From contig NZ_NMVJ01000001.1 in NCBI RefSeq assembly GCF_002250565.1, forward strand, positions 558,001-622,000: 64,000 bases of DNA, read 5' to 3'. This stretch comes from Parenemella sanctibonifatiensis. Lineage in GTDB: Bacteria; Actinomycetota; Actinomycetes; Propionibacteriales; Propionibacteriaceae. The number at the start of each line of letters is the position of its first letter. Position 1 is the stretch's first letter. Positions 42,182 to 51,502 of this stretch are shown piece by piece. The position numbers and the translations under genes were made by a program. A model generated the notes under the pieces. It was not told where the DNA came from and made no database searches. It worked only from the letters and a program-made list of their open reading frames with translations.

Positions 42182-42967
42182 TCAGGCCAACGCCACCACA
42201 CGCCGCAGCGGCACCGGCACCCGTACGCCGGGCAGTCCCGAGGCGCGGGCCTCCTCGGCTCGACGTTCCAGCCAGTTCAGCGCCCGTCCAACGCGCCGGT
42301 CAGACGCCTTCGGCAGGTACATCCCCGACAACAACACTTCGGCGTCGGCGCGATCCTTCACGGTGAAGTGGTAGCGGTCGTGGTTGTTCTCCACCACCTG
42401 CAGCCCAGCCACTGTCAGCAGCTGCTTGACTCCGCCACGCTGCAGCGGGAAGGAGGGTCGGCCCAGCATCCGATTCAGGGTGGTCCGGACGCGCAGGTCA
42501 CCGGGTGCCAGCGGCAGCATCGCGGGCGCGATCACCGCGACCAGACCACCGGGGCGTACCACCCGACCGAACTCACCGGCGGCGGTCGCCGGGTCGTCGA
42601 AGGCAGCCAGGCCCCAGGCACAGGTCAGCGCGTCGACGCTGTGGCTGGCGAACGGCAGGTTGGTGGCGTCGGCGCGCAACCAGACATGATCACCGCGAAG
42701 GTCGGCGGTCCGTTCCCGGGCTCGGTCCAGCTGGGCTTGGGAACGGTCCAGGCCGACCACGGTGCAGTCGGCATCATCCAGCGCCTCGGTCATCCGGCCG
42801 TCACCGCAGGCGACGTCCAGCACAATCGCATGCCGGCCGCCGGTGTAGGGCGTGACCGAGCGGGCCAGCCAAGTGTGCGGCGACAGATGTCCCGCCTCGA
42901 GCCGGGTCAGGAACTCTCCCACGGCTCCGGGGCGCTCGGCATGGAACCGTTCCCAGTAAGTGCTCAT
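42182..42967 (-). CDS. Class I SAM-dependent methyltransferase
   Basis: The 261-residue protein has the SAM-binding motif I VLDVACGDGRMTEAL, an acidic motif II end (CTVVGLDRSQAQLDRA), motif IV ADATNLPFASHSVDALTCAW and VVRPGGLVAVIAPA. It resembles UbiE/COQ5-type small-molecule methyltransferases. The start overlaps the stop of the upstream gene (ATGA at 42964-42967). It is the third gene of the DtxR-led operon. The acceptor is unknown. Confidence 0.83.
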   Translation of the reverse strand: MSTYWERFHAERPGAVGEFLTRLEAGHLSPHTWLARSVTPYTGGRHAIVLDVACGDGRMTEALDDADCTVVGLDRSQAQLDRARERTADLRGDHVWLRADATNLPFASHSVDALTCAWGLAAFDDPATAAGEFGRVVRPGGLVAVIAPAMLPLAPGDLRVRTTLNRMLGRPSFPLQRGGVKQLLTVAGLQVVENNHDRYHFTVKDRADAEVLLSGMYLPKASDRRVGRALNWLERRAEEARASGLPGVRVPVPLRRVVALA

Positions 42968-43995
42968 GCGGCCTCGAGGGCAGCCCTGATGTCGGCGCCG
43001 ATGTCGCGGATCATGGTGCCCGGCCCGATGGTGCGTCCGGCCACGGCCGACACCAGTGCGGACATGCCCGGCAACGCCTCGGTGGCTTCGGGAGCGGCGG
43101 GCATGTGCTCGGCCAGCAGCGGATTGCTGCCGTCGCGCCACTGCTGGGACAGGCGCTGCCAGGTCGTCAGCCAGGCATCGGAGATCTCGGTGGTCGACGG
43201 TACGCCGAAGAAGTGCCCGACCGGCGCGTAGTGCCGCAGCGCGACCACGGCGGAGTCCTGATACATCTTCGCGAGCCGGACCCGCGCGTCCAGATCCCGG
43301 CGTACTTCCAGCTCCCCGTCGGTGATCCAGCTGCACGGGTGCGGGCAGGTCTCCCCGACGTCGGGCCGGTCGCCGGGCCCGGTGGTCTCATGGTTCATCG
43401 CGCAGATCGCGAACGCCTCACCGAGACGGGAGTGGAACCGGTCCAGATAGGCGGTGTACGCCACGATGTCGCCTGAGCAGGCGTGCATCGAGCGCTTGGC
43501 GGTGGCTCGCAGCGCCGAGGGGTGCGGGCAGGACCGGTCGTCTGTGCCCCACTTCTCGCCGACGCTGGTGTCCATCAGCTGCGGATCGCCGGCATGTCCG
43601 AGCCAGGACTCCATCGCCAACTGCACCAGGTATTCCCCGATCAAGTGGGCGGTGACGACCACCTGCAGCGGTTCGTGACGGGTGGCGCGCAGGTCGAGCA
43701 CTTCCAGCATCAGCTCGTACAGCGGCACCAGGGTGCCCAGCGCGCCACGTTCGGGGTCCTGGGGGGTACGTGGGAAGCGGGCCTGCAACAGCCGGGCCGC
43801 CCAGACGCTCTCGTGTCCTTCGGCGATGTCGTCGAAGTCCTCGGCATCCAGGTCGAGCACCCGCTTGGCAGCAGTGGCCAGTTCAGCGGCGGTGTCATAG
43901 CCGGCCTGTTCGGCCAGCAGAGCTGCGACTGCGTCGTACCAATGTCCCCGCAGCAGCGTCTCGATGGTGGTCTTCTCGCCCGCAGGCAGGGTCAT
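42964..43995 (-). CDS. Unknown 343-residue protein in a DtxR-led operon
   Basis: No family is recognised. The protein is soluble, helical and rich in His and Cys: SCPHPSALRATAKRSMHACS, FAICAMNHETTGPGDRPDVG, ETCPHPCSWITDGEL, LRHYAPVGHFFGVPSTTEIS. Two C-P-H-P-x motifs about 80 residues apart suggest a metal or cofactor site. It starts in the stop of the DtxR-type gene and ends in the start of the methyltransferase, so all three are translated as a unit. The regulator upstream suggests a link with metal supply. Confidence 0.6.
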   Translation of the reverse strand: MTLPAGEKTTIETLLRGHWYDAVAALLAEQAGYDTAAELATAAKRVLDLDAEDFDDIAEGHESVWAARLLQARFPRTPQDPERGALGTLVPLYELMLEVLDLRATRHEPLQVVVTAHLIGEYLVQLAMESWLGHAGDPQLMDTSVGEKWGTDDRSCPHPSALRATAKRSMHACSGDIVAYTAYLDRFHSRLGEAFAICAMNHETTGPGDRPDVGETCPHPCSWITDGELEVRRDLDARVRLAKMYQDSAVVALRHYAPVGHFFGVPSTTEISDAWLTTWQRLSQQWRDGSNPLLAEHMPAAPEATEALPGMSALVSAVAGRTIGPGTMIRDIGADIRAALEAA

Positions 43996-44678
43996 ACCGC
44001 CACCACGAAGAGTTGGTTGGCGGCGTCTTCGGACAGCTCGGCCTCCGGGCCCTCGGCGGTACGCAGCACCACCCCGAGGCCGCCGCGCTTGGCGGTGATC
44101 GTCGCGCCCGGCATCAGCTTGGCCTGCCAGACGGTCTCCAGCAGATCAGGCTCGGCCTGCAGCCCTTCACCGATCCAGTCCAGCCGCACCTCGACCGGGT
44201 CGGCGCCGGTCACCAGCTGCGGCAGCGGCACCGCGGCACCGAGCTCTTTGGAACTGGCGCCCAGTGCTTCCAGGCCGGGGATCGGGTTGCCGTAGGGCGA
44301 CTGCTTCGGGTCATCCAGCAGGCCGATCATCCGCTTCTCGACGTCGGTCGACATCACGTGCTCCCAGCGGCAGGCCTCATCGTGGGCCAGCACCCAGTCC
44401 AGTCCGATCACGTCGACCAGCAACCGTTCGGCGAGCCGGTGCTTGCGCATCACGCTGACGGCACGTTCCCGGCCAACCTCGGTGAAGGTCAGGTGCCGGT
44501 CGCCCTGGACCACCAGCAGGCCGTCCCGTTCCATGCGGGCCACGGTCTGGGACACCGTCGGGCCGGTCTGGTGGAGTCGCTCAGCGATCCGTGCCCGCAG
44601 CGGCACGATGCCAGCTTCCTCCAGCTCGAGAACCGTCTTGAGATACATCTCCGTGGTATCGATCAGATCGCCGCTCAT
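43992..44678 (-). CDS. DtxR/IdeR-family metal-dependent transcriptional regulator
   Basis: The 228-residue regulator has the DtxR DNA-binding helix-turn-helix (TEMYLKTVLELEEAGIVPLR, LHQTGPTVSQTVARMERDGL), then the metal-binding and dimerisation part (MRKHRLAERLLVDVIGLDWV, HDEACRWEHVMS with the usual C-x-x-x-H ligands) and an SH3-like C-terminal domain. It would repress genes when iron or manganese is bound. It leads an operon of three overlapping genes. The start at ATG 44678 is used instead of the longer reading. Targets could include its own operon. Confidence 0.9.
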   Translation of the reverse strand: MSGDLIDTTEMYLKTVLELEEAGIVPLRARIAERLHQTGPTVSQTVARMERDGLLVVQGDRHLTFTEVGRERAVSVMRKHRLAERLLVDVIGLDWVLAHDEACRWEHVMSTDVEKRMIGLLDDPKQSPYGNPIPGLEALGASSKELGAAVPLPQLVTGADPVEVRLDWIGEGLQAEPDLLETVWQAKLMPGATITAKRGGLGVVLRTAEGPEAELSEDAANQLFVVAV

Positions 44679-44756
44679 CAGCCCCTGCCTTCCGCCGCTT
44701 CGCCTCTCGGGCAGCCTATTGCATCCGGCGTACGCCCGCCGGACCTGCCGACCCAC

Positions 44757-45863
44757 TCAGCTGAGCGGGATCTCCTCGCCGTGCCGATGCACGGCCAGCA
44801 GTTGCCCTGTGGGGTCAACGCGGCACAGGTCGGCAAACTTCCCGACTGCCAGCTCCCCCACATCAGACAGTCCGTGGACCCGCGCCGGGTTGCTGGCCGC
44901 CATCCGGACCACCGTTTCCAGGGGCAGCACACTCGCCACGTTGGCGAAGGCCTGGGCCATGGTCAAGGTCGAGCCGGCGATGGAGCCGAAGCTGCCGTCG
45001 TCCTTGACGAGTCGCACCTTGCCGTCGGTGATGTTCGCGGGCAGCCCGCCCAGCTGGAAGGGGCCATCCGGCATGCCGGCGGCGCCGACCGCGTCGGTGA
45101 TGAGGAGGATTCGGTCGCTGCCCGCAGCCCGCGCGGCCATGGTGACCACCTCGAGGTTGAGGTGGAAGCCGTCGCAGATCACTTCCAGACCGGCCACCCG
45201 CGGGTCGTTGAGCAGCAGCGGCACCGGCCCCGGCTCGCGGTGGTGAATGCTGCGCATCGCGTTGAACAGGTGGGTGACCACCTGCATCCCGGCGTCGATC
45301 CCGGCCCGGGTCTGATCAAGGTCGGCGTCGCTGTGACCGAATGCCACCTGGACGCCGGCCTCCCGGAAGGTACGCGTGGCCGCCGCGGCATTGGCCCGCA
45401 CCGGGTCCATCGTCACCATCGTGATGCAGCCCTGACCGGCGGCCAAGATCTCGGCGACCACCTCGTCGGTCGGGTCGATCAGCAGCCCCGGGTCGTGGGC
45501 GCCGCAGCGCGCCTCGGAGAGGAACGGCCCCTCCAGGTGGATGCCAGCCAACTCGCCGGCCTGCACCAGCGGCACCAGGGAACGGATCTGGGTCAGCAGC
45601 CGATCCACCGAGGTCGTCACCAGACTGGCGAAGAGCGAGGTGGTGCCGCCGCGACGGTGGTAGGCAAGCCCGGGCTCCGGATCATCGCCGAAGTCGAAGC
45701 CCGCGCCGCCGTGGCAGTGGGTGTCGATGAAGCCCGGCACCAGCCAGCCGGGCTCCGGGTTGCTGGTCGGGCGGATCGCGGCTATCCGGTCGCCGTCGAC
45801 CACGATCTCGGCGTCAGTCAGCACCCCCTCGGGAGTGACCACGTGCTCAGCCGACAGGATCAT
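44757..45863 (-). CDS. nagA: N-acetylglucosamine-6-phosphate deacetylase
   Basis: NagA removes the acetyl group from GlcNAc-6-phosphate. The 368-residue amidohydrolase has the metal-binding PGFIDTHCHGGAGFDF, the Glu in AGIHLEGPFLSEARCGAHDP, HLFNAMRSIHHREPG and LITDAVGAAGMPDGPFQLGG with the catalytic Asp. It ends the SIS-ROK-nagA operon; its ATG overlaps the ROK gene stop. NagB, the next enzyme, is about 13 kb away at 58570. Confidence 0.94.
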   Translation of the reverse strand: MILSAEHVVTPEGVLTDAEIVVDGDRIAAIRPTSNPEPGWLVPGFIDTHCHGGAGFDFGDDPEPGLAYHRRGGTTSLFASLVTTSVDRLLTQIRSLVPLVQAGELAGIHLEGPFLSEARCGAHDPGLLIDPTDEVVAEILAAGQGCITMVTMDPVRANAAAATRTFREAGVQVAFGHSDADLDQTRAGIDAGMQVVTHLFNAMRSIHHREPGPVPLLLNDPRVAGLEVICDGFHLNLEVVTMAARAAGSDRILLITDAVGAAGMPDGPFQLGGLPANITDGKVRLVKDDGSFGSIAGSTLTMAQAFANVASVLPLETVVRMAASNPARVHGLSDVGELAVGKFADLCRVDPTGQLLAVHRHGEEIPLS

Positions 45864-46816
45864 GATGTCTCCCCCTGCTGTGTCTTCCCCGGCGCGGACT
45901 GCTGGCCGGTGGCAGCGTCGATGGCATCCCAGCCCAGCAGCGCCGCGCCCACCTGCCCGGAACGGGAACCGAGCTCGGCGACCACCAGTTCGGGCATCCG
46001 ATGGAAGCTGACCAGGGAGCTCAATTCCTCAGTGATCCGGGGCGCCAACAGGTCGAAGGCGCCGGACATGCCGCCGCCGATGACGACCTTGGCCGAGCCG
46101 AGCATGGCCTGGTTGTAGTAGAGCGCCTGGGCCAGGCCCAGGGCGGCTTCGTCGATGATCCGGGCCGCCAGCGCGTCCCCGCTCCGCGCAGCATCAGCGA
46201 TCTGGGCGGTGGTCCAGTCCGGGTCACCACCAGCCTCGGTGTGGCGTCGGCGCACTGACGCTGCCGATGACCATGCCTCCAGGCATCCCACGGCGCCACA
46301 GGCGCAAGCCCGGTCGCCCGCCACCGGCACCGGCATGTGGCCGATCTCTCCGGCGTACCCATCGGCAACGATCATGGTCCCGTCGACCACGATGGCGCCG
46401 GCGATGCCGGTGCCCAACGGCATGAAGAGCATGGAGTCACAGCCGCGGCCCGCGCCGACCCGCCACTCGGCCCAGCCGGCCGCGCGGACGTCTTGGGTGA
46501 CGATCCCGGGCAGGCCGGTCTGGTCCCGCAGCAGATCCTGCAGTGGTTCGTCACGCCAGCCGATGTTGGCGGCCATGTGGCAGAACCCGTTGGCGATGAT
46601 CCCGGGCACGGCGACGCAGAATCCGGCGCCGGAATGGCGGTCGGCCCAGTCGCGGACCAGGTCGGCCAGCCACAGAGTGACGCCTCGGCCACCCAGGTCG
46701 ACCGGGGTCGGCGGGGCGTCGCCTGCGACCGCCTCGCCGGCCCGGTTGACTGCTGCGACCTTGGTGAAGGTGCCGCCGACATCGACGGCGATGACGGTGG
46801 CCTGCTGCTCAGACAT
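45860..46816 (-). CDS. ROK-family sugar kinase
   Basis: The 318-residue protein has the ROK ATP-binding AVDVGGTFTKVAAVNRAGEA, the catalytic region LFMPLGTGIAGAIVVDGTMI, GEIGHMPVPVAGDRACACGA and the zinc motif C-x-C-x-x-x-x-C (CACGAVGCLEAW). Its operon with nagA points to an N-acetylglucosamine or glucosamine kinase, though glucokinase activity is possible. It overlaps both neighbours by one to four bases. Confidence 0.9.
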   Translation of the reverse strand: MSEQQATVIAVDVGGTFTKVAAVNRAGEAVAGDAPPTPVDLGGRGVTLWLADLVRDWADRHSGAGFCVAVPGIIANGFCHMAANIGWRDEPLQDLLRDQTGLPGIVTQDVRAAGWAEWRVGAGRGCDSMLFMPLGTGIAGAIVVDGTMIVADGYAGEIGHMPVPVAGDRACACGAVGCLEAWSSAASVRRRHTEAGGDPDWTTAQIADAARSGDALAARIIDEAALGLAQALYYNQAMLGSAKVVIGGGMSGAFDLLAPRITEELSSLVSFHRMPELVVAELGSRSGQVGAALLGWDAIDAATGQQSAPGKTQQGETS

Positions 46817-47712
46817 CAGCTCTGCTGGTCGTCGTCCAGGATGATGGAACGTGTCAGGTTACGAGGTTGGTCCGGGTTGAGGCCCAGCCGCATCGCCCGT
46901 GCCACCGCGAGCCGCTGCGCGACGACCAGCTCGGCCAGCGGGTCGCGATCGCTGCTGATGAAGGTGGCTCCGGTCGCCTCGACGTCGGCCTGCAGGCCGC
47001 TGGGCGGCGTACCGAACATCCACACCAGCCGACCAGGCTCGGCGATCGAGATCGGGCCGTGGCGATAGTCCATCGCCGGATAGGACTCGGCCCATGCCGA
47101 GGACGCCTCACGGAACTTGAGGGCCGCCTCGTTGGCCAGGCCGACCGACCAGTTCACGCCCAGGAAGCTGACCTGCTCGGCGGCAGCCATCGCATCGGTG
47201 AGCGGCTGCTGCAGGGCCGCTTCGGCCTCGGCGATCACCGGGGCGAGGTCCTGGCCGATGCCGGCCCGCTGGACCGCCAGACCGGTGGTCGCGAAGCGGG
47301 TCTGCACGACCGACTGCTCGTCGGCGAAGGAGAGGTCGACGACGTGGTCGGCCACGCCGTGAGCCGGGGTGTCCTGGGTGCCGAGGATGACGGTGGTGCG
47401 GGTCTTGCCCTGCAGCTTGGTCAACACCTCGATGACCTCGCTGGTGGTGCCGGAGCGGGTGATGGCGACGACCCGGTCATAGCTGCGGTTGTAGGGGAAC
47501 TCGCTGGCGGTGAAGGCGTCGCCCTCACCCTTACCCAGCGATTCGCGCAGCACCGAGATGGCCTGGGCCATGAACCAGGAGGTGCCACAGCCGATGTACG
47601 CCACCCGCTCACCGTCGGCGGGCAGCGCATCGCCGAGCTGCGGTGCCAGCTCGGCAGCCCGCGTCCAGCACTGCGGCTGCGAAATGATCTCGTCTTCGAC
47701 CAGGAAACTCAT
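46816..47712 (-). CDS. SIS-domain amino-sugar protein (GlmS C-terminal/AgaS-like)
   Basis: The 298-residue protein has two SIS folds without a glutaminase domain: VAYIGCGTSWFMAQAISVLR, VVAITRSGTTSEVIEVLTKL, then FLGVNWSVGLANEAALKFRE and MDYRHGPISIAEPGRLVWMF. It probably isomerises or deaminates a phosphorylated amino sugar. Start ATG 47712 follows GGAGGAC. It heads the operon with the ROK kinase and nagA, divergent from serC. Confidence 0.87.
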   Translation of the reverse strand: MSFLVEDEIISQPQCWTRAAELAPQLGDALPADGERVAYIGCGTSWFMAQAISVLRESLGKGEGDAFTASEFPYNRSYDRVVAITRSGTTSEVIEVLTKLQGKTRTTVILGTQDTPAHGVADHVVDLSFADEQSVVQTRFATTGLAVQRAGIGQDLAPVIAEAEAALQQPLTDAMAAAEQVSFLGVNWSVGLANEAALKFREASSAWAESYPAMDYRHGPISIAEPGRLVWMFGTPPSGLQADVEATGATFISSDRDPLAELVVAQRLAVARAMRLGLNPDQPRNLTRSIILDDDQQS

Positions 47713-47900
47713 GTCGTCCTCCACCGGGTGACCTTGGCGTACAGCTCTGCTGAACACACCAGAAACAGGTTGCTCAGGCGATCGACGGCGGTCGACCGCA
47801 AGCCGAACCTATCAGTCAGCAACAGCCGGAGACAGACAGCCCGCTGGCCGACATCCGACCGGTCCCCTCGCCCACCCGATCCGGGTGGAAGACTGGTGCG

Positions 47901-49001
47901 GTGCTTGAGATTCCTGCCTCCCTGCTGCCCGCCGACGGCCGCTTCGGATGTGGTCCGGCGAAGGTGCGCCGGGCTGCCGTTCAGGCCGTTGCCCAGTCGC
48001 CCCTGATGGGAACCTCGCACCGGCAGGCGCCGGTGCGCGACCTGGTCGGGCGGATCCGCGACGAGATCGCCCAGCTCTATCAGCTGCCCGAGGGTTATGA
48101 GGTGCTGCTCGGCAACGGCGGCTCAACGCTGGTGTGGGATGCCGCGGTCGCGGGCCTGATCCGCAAGCGCAGCGGCCACGCGGTGTGCGGTGAGTTCTCC
48201 CAGAAATTCGCCTCCGCAGCAGCTGCCGCGCCCCACCTGGCCGAGCCGGTCGTCACGGCGTACGAACCGGGCACCGCCGGGCTGCCGGAGCCCTGCGAGG
48301 ACGTCGATGTGTACGCCTGGGCGCACAACGAGACCTCGACCGGCGCGGCCACCCCGGTGCGCCGGATCGACGGCTTCGACGCGCTGGTCGTGGTGGACGG
48401 CACGTCGGCCGCCGGCGGCATGGAGTTGGACGCCAGCCAGGTCGACTTCTACTACTTCGCCCCCCAGAAAAACCTTGGCTCCGATGGTGGCCTGTGGCTG
48501 TCGCTGGCCTCGCCTGCTGCGGTGGAACGCATCGAGGAGCTGGCACCCCAGCGGTGGATCCCGGCGACGCTGAGCCTGCGTGAGGCGCTGACGAATTCGC
48601 GGCAGCAGCAGACCCTCAACACGCCGGCGTTGGCGACCTTGATCATGCTCGAGTCGCAGCTGGCCTGGCTGTTGGACACGGGCGGGCTGGCCGGGGCGGC
48701 GCAGCGCTGTCGGGACAACGCCTCGGTGATCTATGGCTGGGCCGACGAGCGGCCCGAGGCGACCTGTTTCGTCGCCGATCCGGAACACCGCTCGCCGGTG
48801 GTGGCCACCATTGATCTTGATGCATCGGTGGACGCCGCTCAGGTCGCCGCGACGCTGCGCAGCAACGGCATCGTGGACGTCGAGCCCTATCGCAAGCTGG
48901 GCCGCAACCAGCTACGCATCGCCCTGTTCACCACGATCGACACCGCCGACCTGCGGGCCCTCACCCGCTGCATCGACTTCGTCCTCGACGCCGGCGCCTG
49001 A
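47901..49001 (+). CDS. serC: Phosphoserine aminotransferase
   Basis: SerC makes phosphoserine from phosphohydroxypyruvate in serine synthesis. The 366-residue protein has FGCGPAKVRRAAVQAV, SPLMGTSHRQAPVRD, and the PLP-binding lysine in YFAPQKNLGSDGGLW. It is the shorter type found in mycobacteria and other actinobacteria. The GTG start at 47901 fits the N terminus. The last 90 bp overlap the 3' end of the convergent secreted-protein gene. Confidence 0.92.
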   Translation: MLEIPASLLPADGRFGCGPAKVRRAAVQAVAQSPLMGTSHRQAPVRDLVGRIRDEIAQLYQLPEGYEVLLGNGGSTLVWDAAVAGLIRKRSGHAVCGEFSQKFASAAAAAPHLAEPVVTAYEPGTAGLPEPCEDVDVYAWAHNETSTGAATPVRRIDGFDALVVVDGTSAAGGMELDASQVDFYYFAPQKNLGSDGGLWLSLASPAAVERIEELAPQRWIPATLSLREALTNSRQQQTLNTPALATLIMLESQLAWLLDTGGLAGAAQRCRDNASVIYGWADERPEATCFVADPEHRSPVVATIDLDASVDAAQVAATLRSNGIVDVEPYRKLGRNQLRIALFTTIDTADLRALTRCIDFVLDAGA

Positions 49002-50609
49002 GCCCTGCCGCGAGGAGTCGTTCCAGTCCACCCCCGCTACGCCGCCGGTCTCGTAGCCTTGGTCGGCTGCCGGGCCGCGGGAGCGTCGCGGCCGCACCGG
49101 CGGCGCGTCCGGGTCGTCGGCCCACGGGTTGATCATGCCCCGTTCGGCCGGGGTCAGGTCCGATTCGGCCCCGATGTCGGCCGGGCCGGACGGAGCCTCG
49201 GGACGCTTCCGCGACGGCAATCGGAGCCGCTTGGGTGCCGCCGCCGGTGCCGCGGCCGACTCGGTCGGCGGCTGGTCAACCGGGCTCGCTTGCGTCGGCT
49301 TCGCCTCGTCGGGAGTTGCCTCAGCCCGGGGTTCGGACGCTGGCGGGGGCACCTGGCGCTGAACCGATGGCTCCTCGGTGGCGGCCTCGTCGGTGGCGGC
49401 ATCATCGACCCGTGCCGACGGCGACTGGCCGTCTGGCTCGTCGTCGACATCGGCAGCTCCTGCACCCGAACCCGAACCATCCGAACCCGAACCATCCGAA
49501 CCCGAGCCACCCGCTCCCCAGGGCGGCAGGATCCGATCCAGCCACTCGGGGTTACCGTCCCGGCCGGTGAAGTAGACCACCGCCCCGCCGACCGCGGCGA
49601 GCAGCACCGCGGCCACGATCGCCACGATGGTGCCGCTGCGCTGCGGTGCCGGGATGTCCTCCAGTTGTTCTTCCTCGTCCACCGGAGCCTGCTCGCTGGG
49701 CTGCTGGCTGGGCGTCGGAGTCTCCCCGCCCGGGCTCGGCTGGCCCTCGGGCACCTCCTCAACCGCCGCCGGGATCGGCATCGACAGCACCTCGGACTGC
49801 TCACCCTCGCTGCCCAGCAGCAGGGTCTCGCCGTCCAGTGCCACCGTGATCGACTCACCCTGCGGCTGGATAGGCGCCGGCGCGGAGGCCACCACTTCGA
49901 AGTCCTGATCGGGGTCCACGACGAACACCCCGAAGTAGCTGCGCAGCACCATCCGGCCATCAGGCAGCACGGCACCATCGGTGATGTACGCCGGCGCGTC
50001 GGCGACCTTCTCCAGTTCGTTGCTGCCCTGCACACTCAGCTCGGGGCCGGCGGTGTAGATGCCGCCTTGGAGCTCCTTGGAGACGATGAAGATCTGTCCG
50101 TCGTCGTCCACCAGCATCGCCTCCGCGTCACGGGGGCCGTCGGCGTACGTGAAGTCATAGGAGCGGAACTGACTCTGCGCGCTCGGGGTCGGGTTGGCGA
50201 AGTGATAGACGACGATGCCCGGACGTACGGCGTTGTTGTCGCCAATGTCACCGATCCAGAGTCGGTCCACCGCGTAGGAGACCGCCTCCACGTCGAGGGT
50301 CTGTGCCGGGAAGGTCAGCACGCCCTGGGTCTCGCCGTTCTCGTCGAGGGCGTACGCAGCGCCTTGGCGCCCGGGCTCGCTGTCGTTGACGGTCCAGTAG
50401 CGATTGTTGCCCGGCTCGGTGGCCAACCCCGACGACTCGGTGATCCGCTCATCGGTGATGGTGAAGGCGACCTCCTGGGCGCTGGCCGGGAGCGTCACGG
50501 CGACCGCGCCGAGCACAGCGATCAGGCACGCGGCTGCCACCGCTGCCAGCCGGCGGCCCAGTTGCCGGCCGTGGGTCGGGTCGGGTCTGGTCACCAATGC
50601 CACCTGCAC
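48912..50609 (-). CDS. Secreted or membrane-anchored propeller-like protein with a long Pro/Glu-rich tail
   Basis: The 565-residue product has a signal peptide (LAAVAAACLIAVLGAVAVTL, cleaved near ASA-Q), a repeated beta-rich domain (WIGDIGDNNAVRPGIVVYHF, AEAMLVDDDGQIFIVSKELQ) of about 260 residues, a Pro/Glu/Gln linker, one helix (TIVAIVAAVLLAAVGGAVVY) and a cytoplasmic tail of about 200 residues that is low complexity, with GSDGSGSDGSGSG repeats. The last 30 residues are read antisense to the serC 3' end. The GTG start at 50609 is uncertain. The role is unknown. Confidence 0.7.
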   Translation of the reverse strand: MQVALVTRPDPTHGRQLGRRLAAVAAACLIAVLGAVAVTLPASAQEVAFTITDERITESSGLATEPGNNRYWTVNDSEPGRQGAAYALDENGETQGVLTFPAQTLDVEAVSYAVDRLWIGDIGDNNAVRPGIVVYHFANPTPSAQSQFRSYDFTYADGPRDAEAMLVDDDGQIFIVSKELQGGIYTAGPELSVQGSNELEKVADAPAYITDGAVLPDGRMVLRSYFGVFVVDPDQDFEVVASAPAPIQPQGESITVALDGETLLLGSEGEQSEVLSMPIPAAVEEVPEGQPSPGGETPTPSQQPSEQAPVDEEEQLEDIPAPQRSGTIVAIVAAVLLAAVGGAVVYFTGRDGNPEWLDRILPPWGAGGSGSDGSGSDGSGSGAGAADVDDEPDGQSPSARVDDAATDEAATEEPSVQRQVPPPASEPRAEATPDEAKPTQASPVDQPPTESAAAPAAAPKRLRLPSRKRPEAPSGPADIGAESDLTPAERGMINPWADDPDAPPVRPRRSRGPAADQGYETGGVAGVDWNDSSRQGSGAGVEDEVDAAGEGPQVGGVDRGEQGDA

Positions 50610-50625
50610 GTTGTCCGTTCCATCC

Positions 50626-50718
50626 TCAGTTCAATCCGAGCAACGTGCCGACCACCACGATGAGCAGCAGGGACGCCAGGACCAAACTCAGCAGGCGTCG
50701 ACGGTCACGTACTTTCAC
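50626..50718 (-). CDS. Putative 30-residue single-helix membrane peptide
   Basis: A GTG start at 50718 opens a 30-codon frame: a basic N terminus (M-K-V-R-D-R-R-R) followed by one hydrophobic helix, LLSLVLASLLLIVVVGTLLG, and the end L-N. GGCGGG lies just upstream. The positive-inside charge pattern is what a small membrane peptide would show. It sits just upstream of the secreted-protein gene on the same strand. Without homologues it remains tentative. Confidence 0.4.
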   Translation of the reverse strand: MKVRDRRRLLSLVLASLLLIVVVGTLLGLN

Positions 50719-50804
50719 CCCGCCAGACTAGTCGTTCCGCACCGTGTCGGCCGGTTTCCTCACCCGGGTGCGCCGCCGGGGGTGGCCAGATCTAGGCTGG
50801 TCGC

Positions 50805-51428
50805 ATGGCTCAGGTGAAGCTGTACGCCGTCCCGCTCGGTGAGGTGCAGGGCCTGTTCGGTGCCCGGCCCGACGTCGCCGAACGCGTCCGTGCGATGACC
50901 GCAGACCTGATCGCAGCCAAGCCGAAACGCCGGGTGTTCTTTGCCGGCGATCAGACCCGTACGCCGGTGCCACCACAGGAGTTCGAACCCAGCCAACATG
51001 ACGTGGAAGCGATTCTGGCCGGGCGCTATCCGGCGCCGGACCGGATCGTGCCGGCGTGGCTGTTGTTGGAGCAGGTGCTGGCCGGGATCTCCCGGGCCCG
51101 GCATGTCACGCCACTACCGGACACAGCGGATCCGGTGGGCAGTCTCGACTTCGCGCTGGCGGCAGCCGGCGTCGGGGCAGAACACGGGTTGCGGCACCTG
51201 CTCGACGCCTCGGCCGAGCTTCCCACCCATGCGCCGCGGCGAGTCCGGGTGGGCTGCGTGCCGGCCGATCACGCCCGCGCGATGGCAACCAGCTGGGCCA
51301 GCGCCTCACTCGCCGAAGGGCCGATCCGCCAAGCTGTCACCGCCCTGGCCGGCTGGCTCACCGCGGTGTTCGGGCCGGACGGTCGGGACAGCTCGGACGT
51401 GGACCTGCTCGCGATCCTGCATCCCTGA
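50805..51428 (+). CDS. Protein of unknown function, 207 residues
   Basis: This soluble protein starts MAQVKLYAVPLGEVQGLFGA and contains DRIVPAWLLLEQVLAGISRA. It has no signal peptide, helix or known motif, and I do not recognise a family. It is convergent with the pyruvate carboxylase gene, with about 75 bp between them. Its codon use matches neighbouring chromosomal genes. Confidence 0.55.
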   Translation: MAQVKLYAVPLGEVQGLFGARPDVAERVRAMTADLIAAKPKRRVFFAGDQTRTPVPPQEFEPSQHDVEAILAGRYPAPDRIVPAWLLLEQVLAGISRARHVTPLPDTADPVGSLDFALAAAGVGAEHGLRHLLDASAELPTHAPRRVRVGCVPADHARAMATSWASASLAEGPIRQAVTALAGWLTAVFGPDGRDSSDVDLLAILHP

Positions 51429-51502
51429 CCGCCCGCCACCTGGGTGAACACCCCGATCGCCCGGAAGCGACCCGGGGGCACCGGATCAGGCCGGCGTACG
51501 CC

